Positions 10,143-21,828 of a stretch of DNA of 64,000 nt are shown one piece after another. A program made the translations under genes and the position numbers. The stretch lies in contig WTXD01000042.1 of the NCBI GenBank assembly GCA_022496205.1, positions 167,078 to 231,077 of the forward strand, read 5' to 3'. The DNA comes from Gloeopeniophorella convolvens (taxonomy: Eukaryota; Basidiomycota; Agaricomycetes; Russulales). The notes beneath the pieces were generated by a model, which was not told the DNA's origin, made no database searches, and saw only the letters and a list, made by a program, of their open reading frames with translations. The stretch's first letter is position 1; every line of letters starts with the position of its first letter.

Positions 10143-13100
10143 CAAAGGTGGACTACCTTGGTGTGATCCTGAATGGTGACCAAATCGAGATAGACCCTGT
10201 AAAGCTTGACAGTATCAGGGACTGGCCCGTCCTGAAGACCGTCAAGCAAGTACATGCATTCCTTGGATTTGGGAACTTCTACCGCCACTTTATCAGAGAT
10301 TTTGGTAAGATGGCTTGACTATTGAATACCCTTACAAAGAACAATACCCTATTCCTTTGGACCGACGAATGCCAACTCACGTACAAACGACTCAAAGACA
10401 CTTTTCTCTCAAATCCTATACTTATTCACGTTAATCACGATAAACCCTTCTTCCTTGAGACGGACACTTCTTCATTCACATGTGGTGCAGTTCTTTCCTA
10501 AAAGGGTGTCGATGGACAACAACACCCTATAGCTTACGAGGGTATTTCCCATGGCTTTGCCACTTTGTAGGTACGGTGTAGTATTGGCCACAGGAATGTA
10601 GCTGTCCCATTGAGTATTTATAGCTTAGCTAGCTTATAGATTGTAGCCTCTATAGGATTATCTCAATATCTATTACCTCTGAGTCATAGTAGATAAACTG
10701 CCCTTTGGGCAGTATATTGATAAGTCAAGTTATGCCTGCCCTCAAGTAATACTATAAAGAGAACACCTATTATCTTGCCCATTATAACACATTATACAAT
10801 AGACACCACATGCTTTAATATACTACACTAATTAGTATTGAGTCTTGAGTCTTGAGTCTTGAGTCTTGATGGTAGAGCCTGTAAAGGAAATATTAGTTGA
10901 TGTACTATAATCAGAGAATGTTGTTGATACTTACTATGCTCCAAATATATTTGCTATAGCTTCAGGGTATACAACATTGGAAACCTCTGTTCCATCTGAG
11001 CCTTCTGGAAAGAGGACCTTGATATGATGTCTTGAAGTGCATTGTGATAGTGCAACATAGAGTTGGCCATGTAAGAATACTGACTTGCGTAAGTCAATAC
11101 CAACATTTTGAATGGATTGACCCTGAGACTTGTTGATGGTCATAGCAAATGCTAAGCGGACAGGAAATTGATGTCAAGATAATGGGATAGGAAGATCATC
11201 GTTTGAAGGTTGTAGGATGATCCGTGGAATGAAAGCTACCCTTCCTGCATGTCTACCTCCAAGAATATGGCATTGTAACACCCTTGGCTTGATATCTAGA
11301 AGCACCATTCGTGTTCCATTACAAAGACCTTGATTTTGATCCAGATTCCGTAAGAGCATGAGTGGACAGCCCTTTTTGAGTTTTGAGTGGGCTAGTGGAA
11401 GGCCAGTGATTATGAGAGAGTTGAGATATTCAATAGGATAGTCAGCATTGGCTCCACCACCTTCTGTAACAGAGTCGATACTTAGAAGAGTAGTTTCATT
11501 GCCAGGGAATTTGGCCAGCATTGTAGCATTGATTTCTTCAACTGCATTATTTGTTGTTGTCAAAATATTGCACTCTAGGAAGAAGGTGTTGAGCTTTGGT
11601 TGAACTATGATATTGGGATAGGTGTAATCTAGAAGGGAGGCTAGATTGTTTTACAAGAGTTTCATAGTGGCTGGTAACATAATGGTCTTGTGTAGGGAGA
11701 GATTTCTTCCTTCACCAACATCAAGAAGCCATCTTGCAAATTCATCACTTTCTGGTGACCTGTCTAACCGTATATTCTGAGCTAGATAGAAGATTTGAGT
11801 ATAAGCCCAAATTCTTGACTTTCGAATTGATGCATTGATAATTTGCTTGCGAGATCCTTTAGGCACCACTGGTAAGATCTGATGAAAGTCTCCTCCAAAT
11901 AAAACAGTAAGACCACCAAATGAATGCTGGTCTTCAAGGATATCTTGTAAAGACCAATTTAAAGCCTCAATGCTATATCGGTGCTGCATTGGAGCTTCAT
12001 CCCATATGATTACTTGAGTTAGCTTGATAAGCTCTTTCAGGTTTTCATTTTTGTCTAGTCGACAAAGGGAATTGTCGAAGATTAGAATGGGAATCTTGAA
12101 CCGAGAGTGTGCTGTGCGACCACCATCTAATAGAAGAGCTGCAATTCCTGAGGAGGCCACACAGAGGGCAGGCTTTCCTATTGAGCATACAGCAGCAGCA
12201 ATTGTATTGCAGACATAAGTTTTGCCACCACCTCCTGCACTTTGAAGAAAGAAGGTTTTCCCTTAGTTATTCTGAATGGACTCCATGACAGCTTCAAAGG
12301 TAGCAAGCTGTTCAGTATTGAATGATTCTCTGCGAGCCTCTACTTCTAATGTTAGATCAGCCATGTCATAAGCAAGTTCTTGCTGTAGAAGGAAGTTGTG
12401 TTGTATTGGTTCTCAATCTTGAGTTAGAATAGGCATTGGAAGGAAGTTTTGGAGAGTCTTTCCAATTTGAAGTAGGATCTTTTGGATAAGGAAGAGTCCA
12501 TAGTCATAGACCGTTCCTTGAGTAGGGGCTACTTGTTGAAATCGACGTTCCAAAGCCACTCTAAGATTATCATATATTGAGGCCTTGTACTGTTCTCATA
12601 AGACCTCTGGATGAGCAGGAACACAATGCTCTAGCATTAGAGCAAAGGGGTTCCGAAGTTGAGAGCCTGTTTGAATCTATACATATACTTAGTAAGATGC
12701 TTCATCTTTAAAATAGTAAGGTATCACACCTCAGCAGCTTCACGAAGACATCAGTCCCATTCACCATCATCTTCAAGTAGACCATGTGCAAGATATGCTG
12801 CTTTGAATGTTGGATAGACTGTATCATAAACAGTACAAATATCTGCCCAGGAGGTTGCACCTCTAACCACTGTAAGCAGAGTTCAAAGGTAGAATTGTTC
12901 TCCACTGTTTGGAGGAACAAAGTACATTTGGCCAATTGTAGAGCCTTTCTTCCGAGGAGTCCACCTTCGATTTTGCTTATTCCATACAAATCTTTGTGGA
13001 AATTCTTGATGTGTAAGAAGTAGGCTATCAGTTGCAATGCAAGCTGCATCTTGATTAGCTGTAAACCATTCTGTTAGCTGAGTTTTAGCTGAGGATGGCC

Positions 13101-14441
13101 GATCTAGAATATCAAGGATGTCATCTTCAGGATCAAAGTAGACGGTTTGGTCATCAGGAAGATGGACAGGAAGTTGATAAACAGTAGGGGATTCAAGATG
13201 CATTTTGAAGCCAAAGATATGCCAGCAGGCTTCCATAGGGCCAATATATCGTGAGTCAATGTATTCTCTGACTTCGTCAATATTTTGTACCTCTAGTGTA
13301 GCACGGTTGGGACCCTTGTATATGTACTTGTAAATATACTTGACAGCCTTGACCGATGCGCAGATTTCAACATTGATGTGACAGTTGTACTTTGATAGTA
13401 AGTAAGGGCTATGAGGGACCACATTCCTGTTGTCAAGTGTTTGCCCTTTGGAGTTTGTAAATGTTCGACCATTGTCTGGCCAAGCATATTCTGGATATCC
13501 ATTATCACCATATATTATGTTAGGGTTGAAGGATTTTGGATAATGCTTGCTACATTTTCCATCTTGCATGCATGGAGCATTTGGATGCTCAGGACTGCAA
13601 GGACCATGTAGCATACCTCAAGTAATTGCATCATATAAGATTGGATGTGTATGAGGGTCAGAAAGCTGTGCAGAAATGATTTGATCAACATGGCCTGCAT
13701 CTCGGATTTTGAATGTGGCCTCTAAGAAGATCAATAGGTGGATATGTGATAGGCCACACTTTTGAAATTCAATGGTATAGACCATTCCTAAGATATTGCC
13801 AAAGAGGCCCTTTTGCACCTCTGATGGAAGGGCATCCTTCTTCTCATTGAAGACCTGAGCTATAATATCTGGCCGATCTGATGGTAATTGTTGACATGGA
13901 GGATCATTAGGCCTAGCAGGGTCTCTATCAAATTCTAAAAGGGCAGCATAAACCTCTGGCCAGTTTGGATTTGCTGTCATAGTTAAGAAGAGGTCAGGTT
14001 TGCAACAAAAGCAACAGATTGCCATTGAGTCTTGAAAGAGCTGGTACATGTGTCAAGGACTTCCAGCATGGGAGGAAGGGAGGATGACCCGATGACCATG
14101 TTCTCCTGCTACAACATCTGCTGCAAGAGCATCCCGAAGGCCTTGATAGGTATCAGCCTTCAACTCCTTTTGGTGAAGTCGAATCCATGTTAGATTGCTC
14201 TCTTCAATTGAAGCCCATGCATCAACAGTATATTGCTGAAACAACCTTCCACCACGAAATAGGACTTCAGAGTCATTAGATTGGTAGTGAAGGTGATAAG
14301 CATAGTAGTGAAGTTGAGTGACCCATTGACTTTTAGGCCGACGACCTTCAATTTGAGTTATAGGTATTTGAGGATGCCATCCTGTTTCGCCCTTGGGAAA
14401 GAGTAGAATATAGTGAAGAGGTGTGTATAATGGATGTAGAT

Positions 14442-15650
14442 TGTCACAGCCTGAGCCGGCGCGCGCTGAGCGGGCAAGGGCTGAGACGAGTGAGGTTCGG
14501 TGAGTCGGTCTCGATGTGAGCTGGTCCTTGAGGGTACACGAGAAGGTGCACAAGATCCTGGGTAAGACATGGTATCTTAGGGATGGAGGCAATCGGCCTC
14601 CGGTACGTCAAGTTCAAAGCTGAAGACCTCGCGATACTTGGGCGAACAAGACCCTCATGGGGTATCCCTGATAACCTTGTCAATTGACAAAGGAGAACAG
14701 GCTTAAGGCCTTAGAGTACAACTGCTATGCCTTAAGTACTACAAGAAGTGAGGTTTACATAATGTCCTAGTATCAAGTCAAACTGAGTCAGAACGAACTC
14801 AAGGTGGATCTCCTAGGTAGAAGTACAATAGTCATCCAATGGCATAAGGGGCGTGTCAAGAAAGATGAGGGAGTCATATGATGAGTGGAAGATAAGCGTC
14901 CCTAAGTCATGGAGCCGGAACGGAGCTCGTGTCGTGCAGGAAGGATAAGAAAAGAAAAGAAAAGTGAACATATTGTACAAGTCATGACTGTCAGGACTCA
15001 CTCGCAGTGTGCACACAGAGAGGATAGCAGAGGGATTTGGAAAGCGTCACAAGGGGGAAGACAGAAGATGAGCTACGATATGCAGGAATGGAGTGGGAAC
15101 ACACTAACAGTGCTATTGCAGTGCTAGGTACAGATGAGAGTGCCACAGATGGACAGTCTGAGGACCACTGAGCGATACATGGGGGTCTTATATACTACTA
15201 GAGACCTCTCAGACAAATCTGGTCTAATTACTAATGGGGATTCCAGAGGGGATTTCCCATAACCTCTCCTCTCTGATACACTTCTTAGATTCCATCACAG
15301 AGTGGGGCTTGAGGCCCTATGGAGTTCTTGATGATCAGAGTCCCAAAGAGGATGCATGAAGTGTTTCACCTTGATCAAGGTTCTGGTTACTTTGGGACGA
15401 GTAATATGGCCATTCTGAGAGATCCCTAGTCTGGGATCTTGGGGGTATTCCAGGGTTAATTGGCCATTAGGGAGTAGGGTGAGGAATGGGGGTGAAGGGT
15501 CACATGATGCATTTCGACTTGTAGTCGCAATGTGAGTGGTACACGTCGCATTGTGAGCGATACGTAGGGTGTTTACTGGTAGGGCTGGGTTCGCTCTAGT
15601 ATTCTGAGCAGTTCGACCTCCTTGAAGCCCTAGTGTTTGTGACAATGACA
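14442..15650 (-). mobile_element. LTR family D inserted in the Helitron gene, itself interrupted by LTR C
   Basis: The minus-strand LTR D begins TGTCATGACTTGTAC at 15650 and ends GGCTGTGACA at 14442, matching copies at 39393 and 48187. Bases 14989-15644 are a nested LTR C plus its duplication. It lies in the N-terminal part of the Helitron gene, just upstream of the HPLYTPLHYIL segment. Flanks TAGAT and AAATG do not form a clear duplication. Confidence 0.85.
14989..15644 (-). mobile_element. Solo LTR, family C, nested in LTR D, TSD ATGAC
   Basis: The minus-strand sequence starts TGTCACAAACACTAGGG and ends GAGTCCTGACA. Flanks are ATGAC at 14984-14988 and 15645-15649. A TATATAAGACCCCC promoter-like run lies near 15180-15195 on the minus strand. 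It is younger than the LTR D that surrounds it, which is younger than the Helitron. Confidence 0.93.
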
Positions 15651-16695
15651 AAATGCCTATTATCTTTCCCGTTCTGCTTACCGAACACCCTGTTCCTGAT
15701 CTCGTTCAAGTTGCTGCTCAAGACGCTATGCAGCCTGATCATGCTTCTGCTCATCCCATTGTTGCACTTGGTGTTGAAACTGTTATACTTGCTCCTCAAC
15801 AGCTTGTCAGTCAAGTGATGTGTTCCGACATCTACACTGCTGTCAAGCTGGAGCTTCCACTATAGGGGCATCTACTACTGGAATTTCTAGCACCAATGCT
15901 GCAGGAGCAGCCATCGGGCCCCAATATGCATTTTGATAGGCAAATTGTCCAGCCCCATTGATATTGTTGCTAGGGGAGAAAATGAGTTTATGCACTGGTG
16001 ATATAGAAGAGTAGGCTTACTTTGGGTTGACCCTATAGTAGCCATTATTGTTGTTGTTGTTGTTGTTAGGATCCATTGTCACTACTGTGCTGAAGAGCCT
16101 ACAGTACTTAGAGTTATTATTATTATTTATTATACCCCAAAAAAGCATACTTGTTGTAGTCAAGTAGTGTGCTAGCAATGTGTGTGGTTGTGAAGAAGCC
16201 AGAAAAGCGGACTAATGTGGCTCTATAATGGTTTATTAGCATTACTTAATATCTCTAAAAAGTGTGCTAAACCTCACCTTAGAGTGTTTGTAGGGTGGTT
16301 GTAGAGTGTGTTGTAGTCCTGCCTAATGTGGGTTGTCAATGGTGTTAAAAAGCATATAATAAACAGCTTAATAATGCGCACCTTTGTCATTGCCCTGCTT
16401 CCCCACAGAGTAGGCAAATGCATCTGTTTGGTTGTGTTATATCCATTTGGGGCAGAGGCGTGAGTTTACCTGTTCACAATATCGCGTCGGCACCAAGCTT
16501 GACTTTGTCCCAGAGCGGTGTGGGAACTCTCGGAAGTCAGACAGGAGTCGGTCCCCGGGCCCGGAGGTGTGGGAGTTTCTAGCTGGTCGTGGGACATTTT
16601 GGCAGGGCGTGCAACTCTCTGGGCCTCACAGCCGTGAGAACTTTTCGTCAGCTATGCCGCGCAATTCCCACACCCTCCGCTCCTTTCTTTTTAGA

Positions 16696-17696
16696 CGAGG
16701 GTATTTCCCGTGGCTTCGCCACTTTGCACGTATGGTCTGGTAGGGGAATGTGGCTCTTGCTTGTACTACTTATAATACACTCTGTGGACATTACATATGT
16801 ATAACAACTCTAACTATTGGAGCCAAATCTGGCATGAACGCCTTTGCTATCATTGTGGCCCATACCATTAGAACAACTCTACTTGCTATTGTCATATCTA
16901 CATTACACCCAGTAGTGCATACTGTTTCAACATGGTGGGTCAACTGGTCGCCGGTCACCTCAGCAGTGACAGTGGCGACAGCGCATTGACAGTATGCCAC
17001 ACACTGCACTAAAGAAAAATTAGGGGGGAGGGCGCAACTGGTTGTTGTGTCCGCCGGCCCGCAAGTGTTGCATGTCAGGGCACACACCATTAGGATACAA
17101 TGCAACAAAACGCCATAGCGTCGCGCAGCAACCGTGCGCTCATCCAAGGTGCATGGTTCTGGGTTGGCAGGCATAGCTTCTTGCCATGCCCACATGTTGA
17201 AGCGCAGCAAAGGGTGGAGTGACAACTGAAGGACACAGAGTGACGCTCAGTCAGAGAAGGTCAAAAGACTTGATTACAACAATACCTGAAGGACACAGAG
17301 TGACGCTGTAAGGTAGTGTAAGTATAAGAAAGTAGAAAGAAGCGTAAGTGTACTTGCCTCAGTCAGAGAAGGTCAAAAGACTGAGGCTACAAAGGCGAAA
17401 GAGGAGGTCCTTTTATACAAGTAAGGAGCGACAATGGCATATGATAAACAATGCTTAGAAAGCCTAGGAGACCCACATGAAACGGAGAATAGGTGGGTAC
17501 TAGAGTACAGAGTGGGTCATGGAATGCCCTAGAAGAGTCCGGAACACGGAAACGAATGTGGGGCTGAACACAGCCTTAAGTCTAGAACATTATGTACACA
17601 AGATAAGATAGTCCTTGATCATTAGGTCCATATCTAATCTAATCAGAGCCGCCAGGACACTGTCCGTCTCAACACCTTCACTCCTTTCTTTTTAGA
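16696..17696 (-). mobile_element. Non-autonomous Helitron (Hel2), internally deleted and carrying an LTR A
   Basis: Its 3' end (hairpin GTGGC-GAA-GCCAC, then GGGAAATACCCTCG) sits at 16696 and its 5' end TCTAAAAAGAAAGGAG at 17696, preceded by A. Bases 16696-17194 match 4928-5398 of Hel1 and 17675-17696 match the Hel1 5' tip. About 850 bp present in Hel1 are missing and replaced by a family A LTR. It is joined directly to the Rep-helicase Helitron on its left. Confidence 0.75.
17195..17674 (-). mobile_element. LTR, family A, without TSD, at a deletion junction
   Basis: Complete minus-strand family A LTR. Flanks CCACA and CCTTC differ, and the Helitron sequence on the two sides is not contiguous compared with Hel1. 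This suggests the LTR marks a deletion formed by recombination between two LTRs, rather than a simple insertion. Confidence 0.88.
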
Positions 17697-17970
17697 TATA
17701 ACGCAAAACATGTGCAACCCTAGCAGGGAGAGAGAAAAGTGAGAAAGAATTGATGCAGCTGCAACAATAAGGGACATACCTAGCAGGGAGAGAGAAAAGC
17801 TGAGATTCAGGGGACCAGCTAGTCACCCTTTATCCCCTCCCCTGCCAGGGGCATAGGGGTCCTACACAAGCAACACCCCTCGATGGCTCACAGCTGCAGA
17901 TGAGCTGTGACCTGTACCAAAAGTCCCTGAGCAGAGTGAATGGTCAGCTGACCGAACCCTGAGGGTGTAC

Positions 17971-20900
17971 TAGTGCTGTCACGGCTCGGCTCGGTCCGGC
18001 TTGGTTCGGCTCTCTCGGGCTCCTCCCAAAAGGGGAGAGCCGAGCTGCGTGGGCAGAGCCAAGCCATATGATTGGCTCATCGGCGCTCCGGTTCGGCTCC
18101 GGAGCCGCTCAGCCTGGTCCCGAGCCAGGGCGCAACGCACTGTGGCGCTGCGAGAGCATCTCCCTCTTCCCTCGTCCCAGCTGAGCTTGGGACCACACGC
18201 GACTATCACTTGGTGTGCCGCCGGCACTTGCAATGCATCAAACTCGATTTGCTAGGATCCAGGGAGGTCGCCCGAGTATTTCTCGGGGCCCATGGTGCGT
18301 GTCAGGTTCATTTGGTTCAAACATTGTACTAAACTTGTTTTTTTTGCAGATGCATCCTTCCCTCCCCTCGCACCAGTGACCACGCCCTCCCTCCTGCTTC
18401 CTCGAATCCGGCCCCCGTCTCGCAACCACACCTGGCTTTATCTCCACAGCATTCCTCTGCCTCTGGTCTCGTGTGCCTCCTTGCTCACCTCGTCGCTGTG
18501 CCTGTCGCTGTGTGCCCCGACGGAAGAACGCCCGCCCGCTACCACTGATCCCCTGCCAAAGGATGGGCCCGCATTTTAGAACGGTGTCGTGCACGACACG
18601 GTGCCTAGAGCTGAGCAAGCTGCTCCCACCCAGGTTGGAACCGTCACGGTCTCAGCTGATGTGGCCCATCCCTTTGCGTGCCTCCCTGCTCCCGCTGATG
18701 CGTACAGGGCTAAGGGCGAGACCGCTCGGGCATGAAATGACTTTGCATAGAACTCGTGGTCTTGGGTCTGGTTGGGTCTGTGGCGACGCCGATTCTGTGC
18801 TCATGCAACATTAACACTCGTCTCTTTTTGTCTCGACTATCTATTCACACTCGCCTTGGTTCGTGTCCATACTCTGTATCTCTTCTACCAGATGTTCCCT
18901 GCTGTCTTGTCCTTGATGCTAATGACAAAGTATATCCGGTCCATGGACAGCTGTAGGTCTGTGACGACGTCTGCGCATGCGTTCGAGAGCTCATCTGTAA
19001 GGCTCGCGTCACGAGGCCTTAAAAATACCCAAGACTTCACACAATAGAACCAGAACAGTCTGTCAATTGTGTAAAGAATATAAGGTGCCGAACCATCAAG
19101 GTTTCGGCCCCTTTTAAATACAGGAAGAACTGTACAGTACTTAGATAATCTAGACAATCTGAAAGGAGTTACATTAGTCCCACGCCGCTGAGGTCTGCGA
19201 GCTCAGTATCGAACGCGGTGCGTGTTGGCGACGCGCGTCGGCGACGCGCGCCCGGTACTCCGGGCCGGAGGCCCGGTAAGGCGCACGCCTTACATCATCG
19301 CTCGTCTCTGCCACCTACCATCCCATCCCCCAAGTACAGTGACTCTCAAAACCTTTCACATGTTTTGCCACTTTGGCTTGTTTAGTGTATATCTCTATAA
19401 CACATGCTATTACTATAAAACAAGTATCATTGGAAAGGTCTGCTTCATAGCTTTCTGACAGTATATAACATATATAGTATGGTACACTATAGCACATGTT
19501 ACAGGTGATCTATCTACACTGCTTATGTGAAAGGTTTTGCTTCTGCCCTTTCTCAGACACTTGTTTCTTTTCTAGAGCAGTCAGTTTGAGTTGAAACTAT
19601 GTAAAATTTAATATGCAGGCCACCTAGCACTTTACAGTACTAATGCAGGAACAAACACAACCAAATAGCTCCTTTTTATTAATTAACATCATTTCAAAGT
19701 ATTACTACTACTAATATCCTCTTTTACCTTAATACAGGTGAACACTTACTATAAATGTTATCTCAAACTGATATATTAGTTAGTTCTACTAGTGATACAT
19801 ATCTCTGATACTATTTTAGGCTTGTTAAGTCCTCTTATGAATGTTTAAAGAAGCTTTCCCCCTATAACCTATATGTATCCTATACCTTGTTGGCTCTGAG
19901 CAGGTTAATGCAGCCTTTCAAATAGCTCAAAAACTCTAAGATATCAAGTTGATATCAGCCTCATCACAAATTACTTACTGTACTTAATCACATTCTAGAT
20001 ATGTAGCTTTAAATCACTAGATACTCACCTTATATTCTATAACACTTATATAAGGTGATCTTTAAGGCCTTCTACAGGTTTCTTTTAGACTTAGCTCTTG
20101 CTAACTGAGTTCAGACAGTTGGTCTAAATCTCATTTAACTATATAATCTTCATTTAGTCTTTGGCAGTCTAGTTTTTAAACTTAATAGCCAAGTTTTATC
20201 CTCCCCCTCCTATTCTACTTAAGATAAGGCCTTCTTTATGAAATATCACCTTTAAACTAGATGTTTTAGACAAAATTGCAAGTTACTTATAGAGAGACTA
20301 GTGTGGTCTTGATACTTCTAAGAGTTTTTAAGTCACTTAAATAGCTATATTAACCTACTCAGAGCCAACAAGGTATGTATAGGATACATATAGGTTATAG
20401 GGGGAAAGCTTCTTTAAACATTCATAAGAGGACTTAACAAGCCTAAAATAGTATCAGAGATATGTATCACTAGTAGAACTAACTAATATATCAGTTTGAG
20501 ATAACATTTATAGTAAGTGTTCACCTGTATTAAGGTAAAAGAGGATATTAGTAGTAGTAATACTTTGAAATGATGTTAATTAATAAAAAGGAGCTATTTG
20601 GTTGTGTTTGTTCCTGCATTAGTACTGTAAAGTGCTAGGTGGCCTGCATATTAAATTTTACATAGTTTCAACTCAAACTGACTGCTCTAGAAAAGAAACA
20701 AGTGTCTGAGAAAGGGCAGAAGCAAAACCTTTCACATAAGCAGTGTAGATAGATCACCTGTAACATGTGCTATAGTGTACCATACTATATATGTTATATA
20801 CTGTCAGAAAGCTATGAAGCAGACCTTTCCAATGATACTTGTTTTATAGTAATAGCATGTGTTGTTATAGAGATATACACTAAACAAGCCAAAGTGGCAA

Positions 20901-21346
20901 AACATGTGAAAGGTTTTGAGAGTCACTGTATATTATCCTCTCCTCATATTTATTCACACACAGATGGTACATATATCAGTATATAATGTATCCTGCTCTG
21001 AATATATGTTAAAACTCGAATTTGTTGTGGTAGATAGTAAGAAGGGAAGTACATCTTCAGATTCCAAAATGTACGCTATCTATGATGAATCACGTGCTAC
21101 GATGCAAACCGAACTTTGACAATATATAGCAAGGTTGCACATACGATGGCCCACACAGCCCGGGATCCTGACCGACGCTGACCGAACCTCGGCTCGAGCC
21201 ACTCCGGACGACTCCCGAGCCGCTGCCCAGGCAGAGCCGAACCAGCTGAGCCCAAGCCAGGGCTTGCTGTGGCCAGCTCAAACCCGGTTCGAAACCGGCT
21301 CAGCTCAGCGGCTCAGCGGCTCCCGAGCCGAGCCGTGACAGCACTA
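17971..21346. mobile_element. hAT-type DNA transposon, no transposase seen, TSD GGGTGTAC
   Basis: Terminal inverted repeats begin TAGTGCTGTCACGGCTCGGC and are perfect for 24 bp. Both flanks read GGGTGTAC (17963-17970 and 21347-21354), an 8-bp duplication typical of hAT elements, whose ends also often start TAG.G. Subterminal DNA on both sides is crowded with GGCTC/GAGCC words, plausible transposase sites. The interior 18.3-19.3 kb is GC-rich, with a possible intron acceptor (TTTTTTTTGCAG at about 18340) and palindromic GC blocks near 19220-19290, but I recognise no transposase. A foldback element occupies 19337-20928. Possibly a non-autonomous element carrying captured DNA. Confidence 0.88.
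19337..20928. mobile_element. TA-flanked foldback element with ~575-bp inverted arms (mariner-like ends)
   Basis: The ends are CAGTGACTCTCAAAACC and its inverse complement, flanked by TA on each side. The inverted arms run from 19337 to about 19909 and from about 20349 to 20928, nearly identical apart from a small indel and a few substitutions. The roughly 440-bp centre (19910-20348) is AT-rich and has no transposase. TA duplication and CAGTGACTCTCAAAA-type ends are typical of Tc1/mariner elements. The arms are far longer than normal for autonomous members, so this is a non-autonomous foldback form. The frames at 19315-19497 and 20765-20986 are the same arm sequence read twice. Confidence 0.85.
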
Positions 21347-21480
21347 GGGTGTACTGCTCATATACTGACAAGGTTTAGGCTTTGCAGGCAGCTGCACGAT
21401 ACCTGCAAACCGGTGCGCAACACAACACGACCTTGGACCAATGCGCCTATTGGACTTTTATAAACCACTATTTAAATCCG

Positions 21481-21828
21481 ATCAAAGAGCCCTTGCTTAG
21501 ACTTACAATATTAGTGGTAATACTACGTATAATTGCTACAACAAGCGCAAATGTGCTTGTGGCATGTACCTTCATATTTCATATATAGGGCTGCTAGGTT
21601 GCAACAAGCGTGAGAGGCCTTATGGTCGCTCTATACAGGTATTATACAATGATATGATCATAACTTGCTCAATATTCGACATATGGTAATGTAATGTATA
21701 TCGTTAGAAAGCTTATGCAGACAGGGTCATGATTGCCACAAGCACCATTGCGCCTGTTGTTGCTATCCAAACATATGAGGCCTTTTCCGAAACATAGTTG
21801 ATGGGTCTCATTAAATCTTATGGTTGGT
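21481..21828. other. Lead-in to the first hairpin array
   Basis: AT-rich DNA with one early hairpin unit (ACAAGCGCA..TGTGCTTGT at about 21540). The segment around 21670-21715 (ATATCGTTAGAAAGC) matches 38395-38450 in inverted orientation, linking it to the left part of the second hairpin-array locus. No gene. Confidence 0.45.

Larger units (their letters stand above)
8340..10536 (+). pseudogene. Degenerate Ty3/gypsy pol (linker, reverse transcriptase, start of RNase H)
   Basis: Pieces of one Ty3 polyprotein appear in order. The linker before the RT has a PWDHLIDL segment at about 8728. The RT palm has the FDVRWGYNNI segment near 9315 and the catalytic YMDD at about 9506. The RT thumb/connection is at 10147-10310 and the start of RNase H (FLETDTSS) at about 10450. 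It is interrupted by a 269-bp LTR (8894-9162) and a family A2 LTR (9639-10142), both with perfect 5-bp duplications, and cut off at 10536 by a Helitron. In-frame stops occur near 8670, 9200, 9551, 10316 and 10499. Gag, protease and integrase are missing or unrecognisable. It cannot be functional. Confidence 0.85.
10934..16076 (-). pseudogene. Helitron Rep-helicase (HUH Rep plus PIF1-type helicase), broken
   Basis: Rolling-circle transposition protein. The likely start is an ATG at 16076 followed by an Asn run; a 51-bp intron (15970-16020, GTAAGC..TAG) joins two in-frame exons. After a nested LTR block (14442-15650) the Helitron N-terminal domain resumes with HPLYTPLHYILLFPKG. The Rep HUH-type motif HIHLL is encoded at about 13738-13750 and the tyrosine motif KYIYKYIYKG at about 13312-13341. 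The PIF1-like helicase follows: Walker A GGGGKT near 12220-12235, WDEAPM near 12000, and a C-terminal NKSQGQS...LYVALSQ block near 11040-11140. Disruptions include in-frame TGA at 14053-14055 and 13618-13620, a stop just before Walker A, a frame change near 12890 and others. The family call is firm; the gene is dead. Confidence 0.88.
10537..16695 (-). mobile_element. Autonomous-type Helitron (decayed), with nested LTRs
   Basis: The minus-strand 5' end is TCTAAAAAGAAAGGAGC at 16695 and the 3' end is a small hairpin followed by GGGAAATACCCTCG at 10537, then T. The same ends bound the non-autonomous copies at 4928-6266 and 16696-17696. Between them lies a Rep-helicase gene on the minus strand. 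The right end abuts the 3' end of the next Helitron with no intervening base. The body is interrupted by an LTR of family D that itself carries an LTR of family C. A four-fold GAGTCTT repeat lies at about 10845-10872. Coding gaps and stops show it is no longer autonomous. Confidence 0.82.
17697..21480. repeat. Repeat family G, copy 1, split by a hAT element
   Basis: Bases 17697-17970 and 21355-21480 together match 37490-37895. Both copies carry two direct repeats of GCAGGGAGAGAGAAAAGC, a later CCCTGCCAGGGG word, GGTCAGCTGACCGA and GGTGTACTGC. The centre (17971-21346) is a hAT insertion. No coding capacity is visible and the nature of G itself is unknown. Confidence 0.7.

Noticed and set aside
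18292..18814. Frames within the hAT element as transposase
   Set aside because: Pro/Leu/Cys-rich products without the hAT dimerisation or DDE motifs; could be captured sequence but not transposase.
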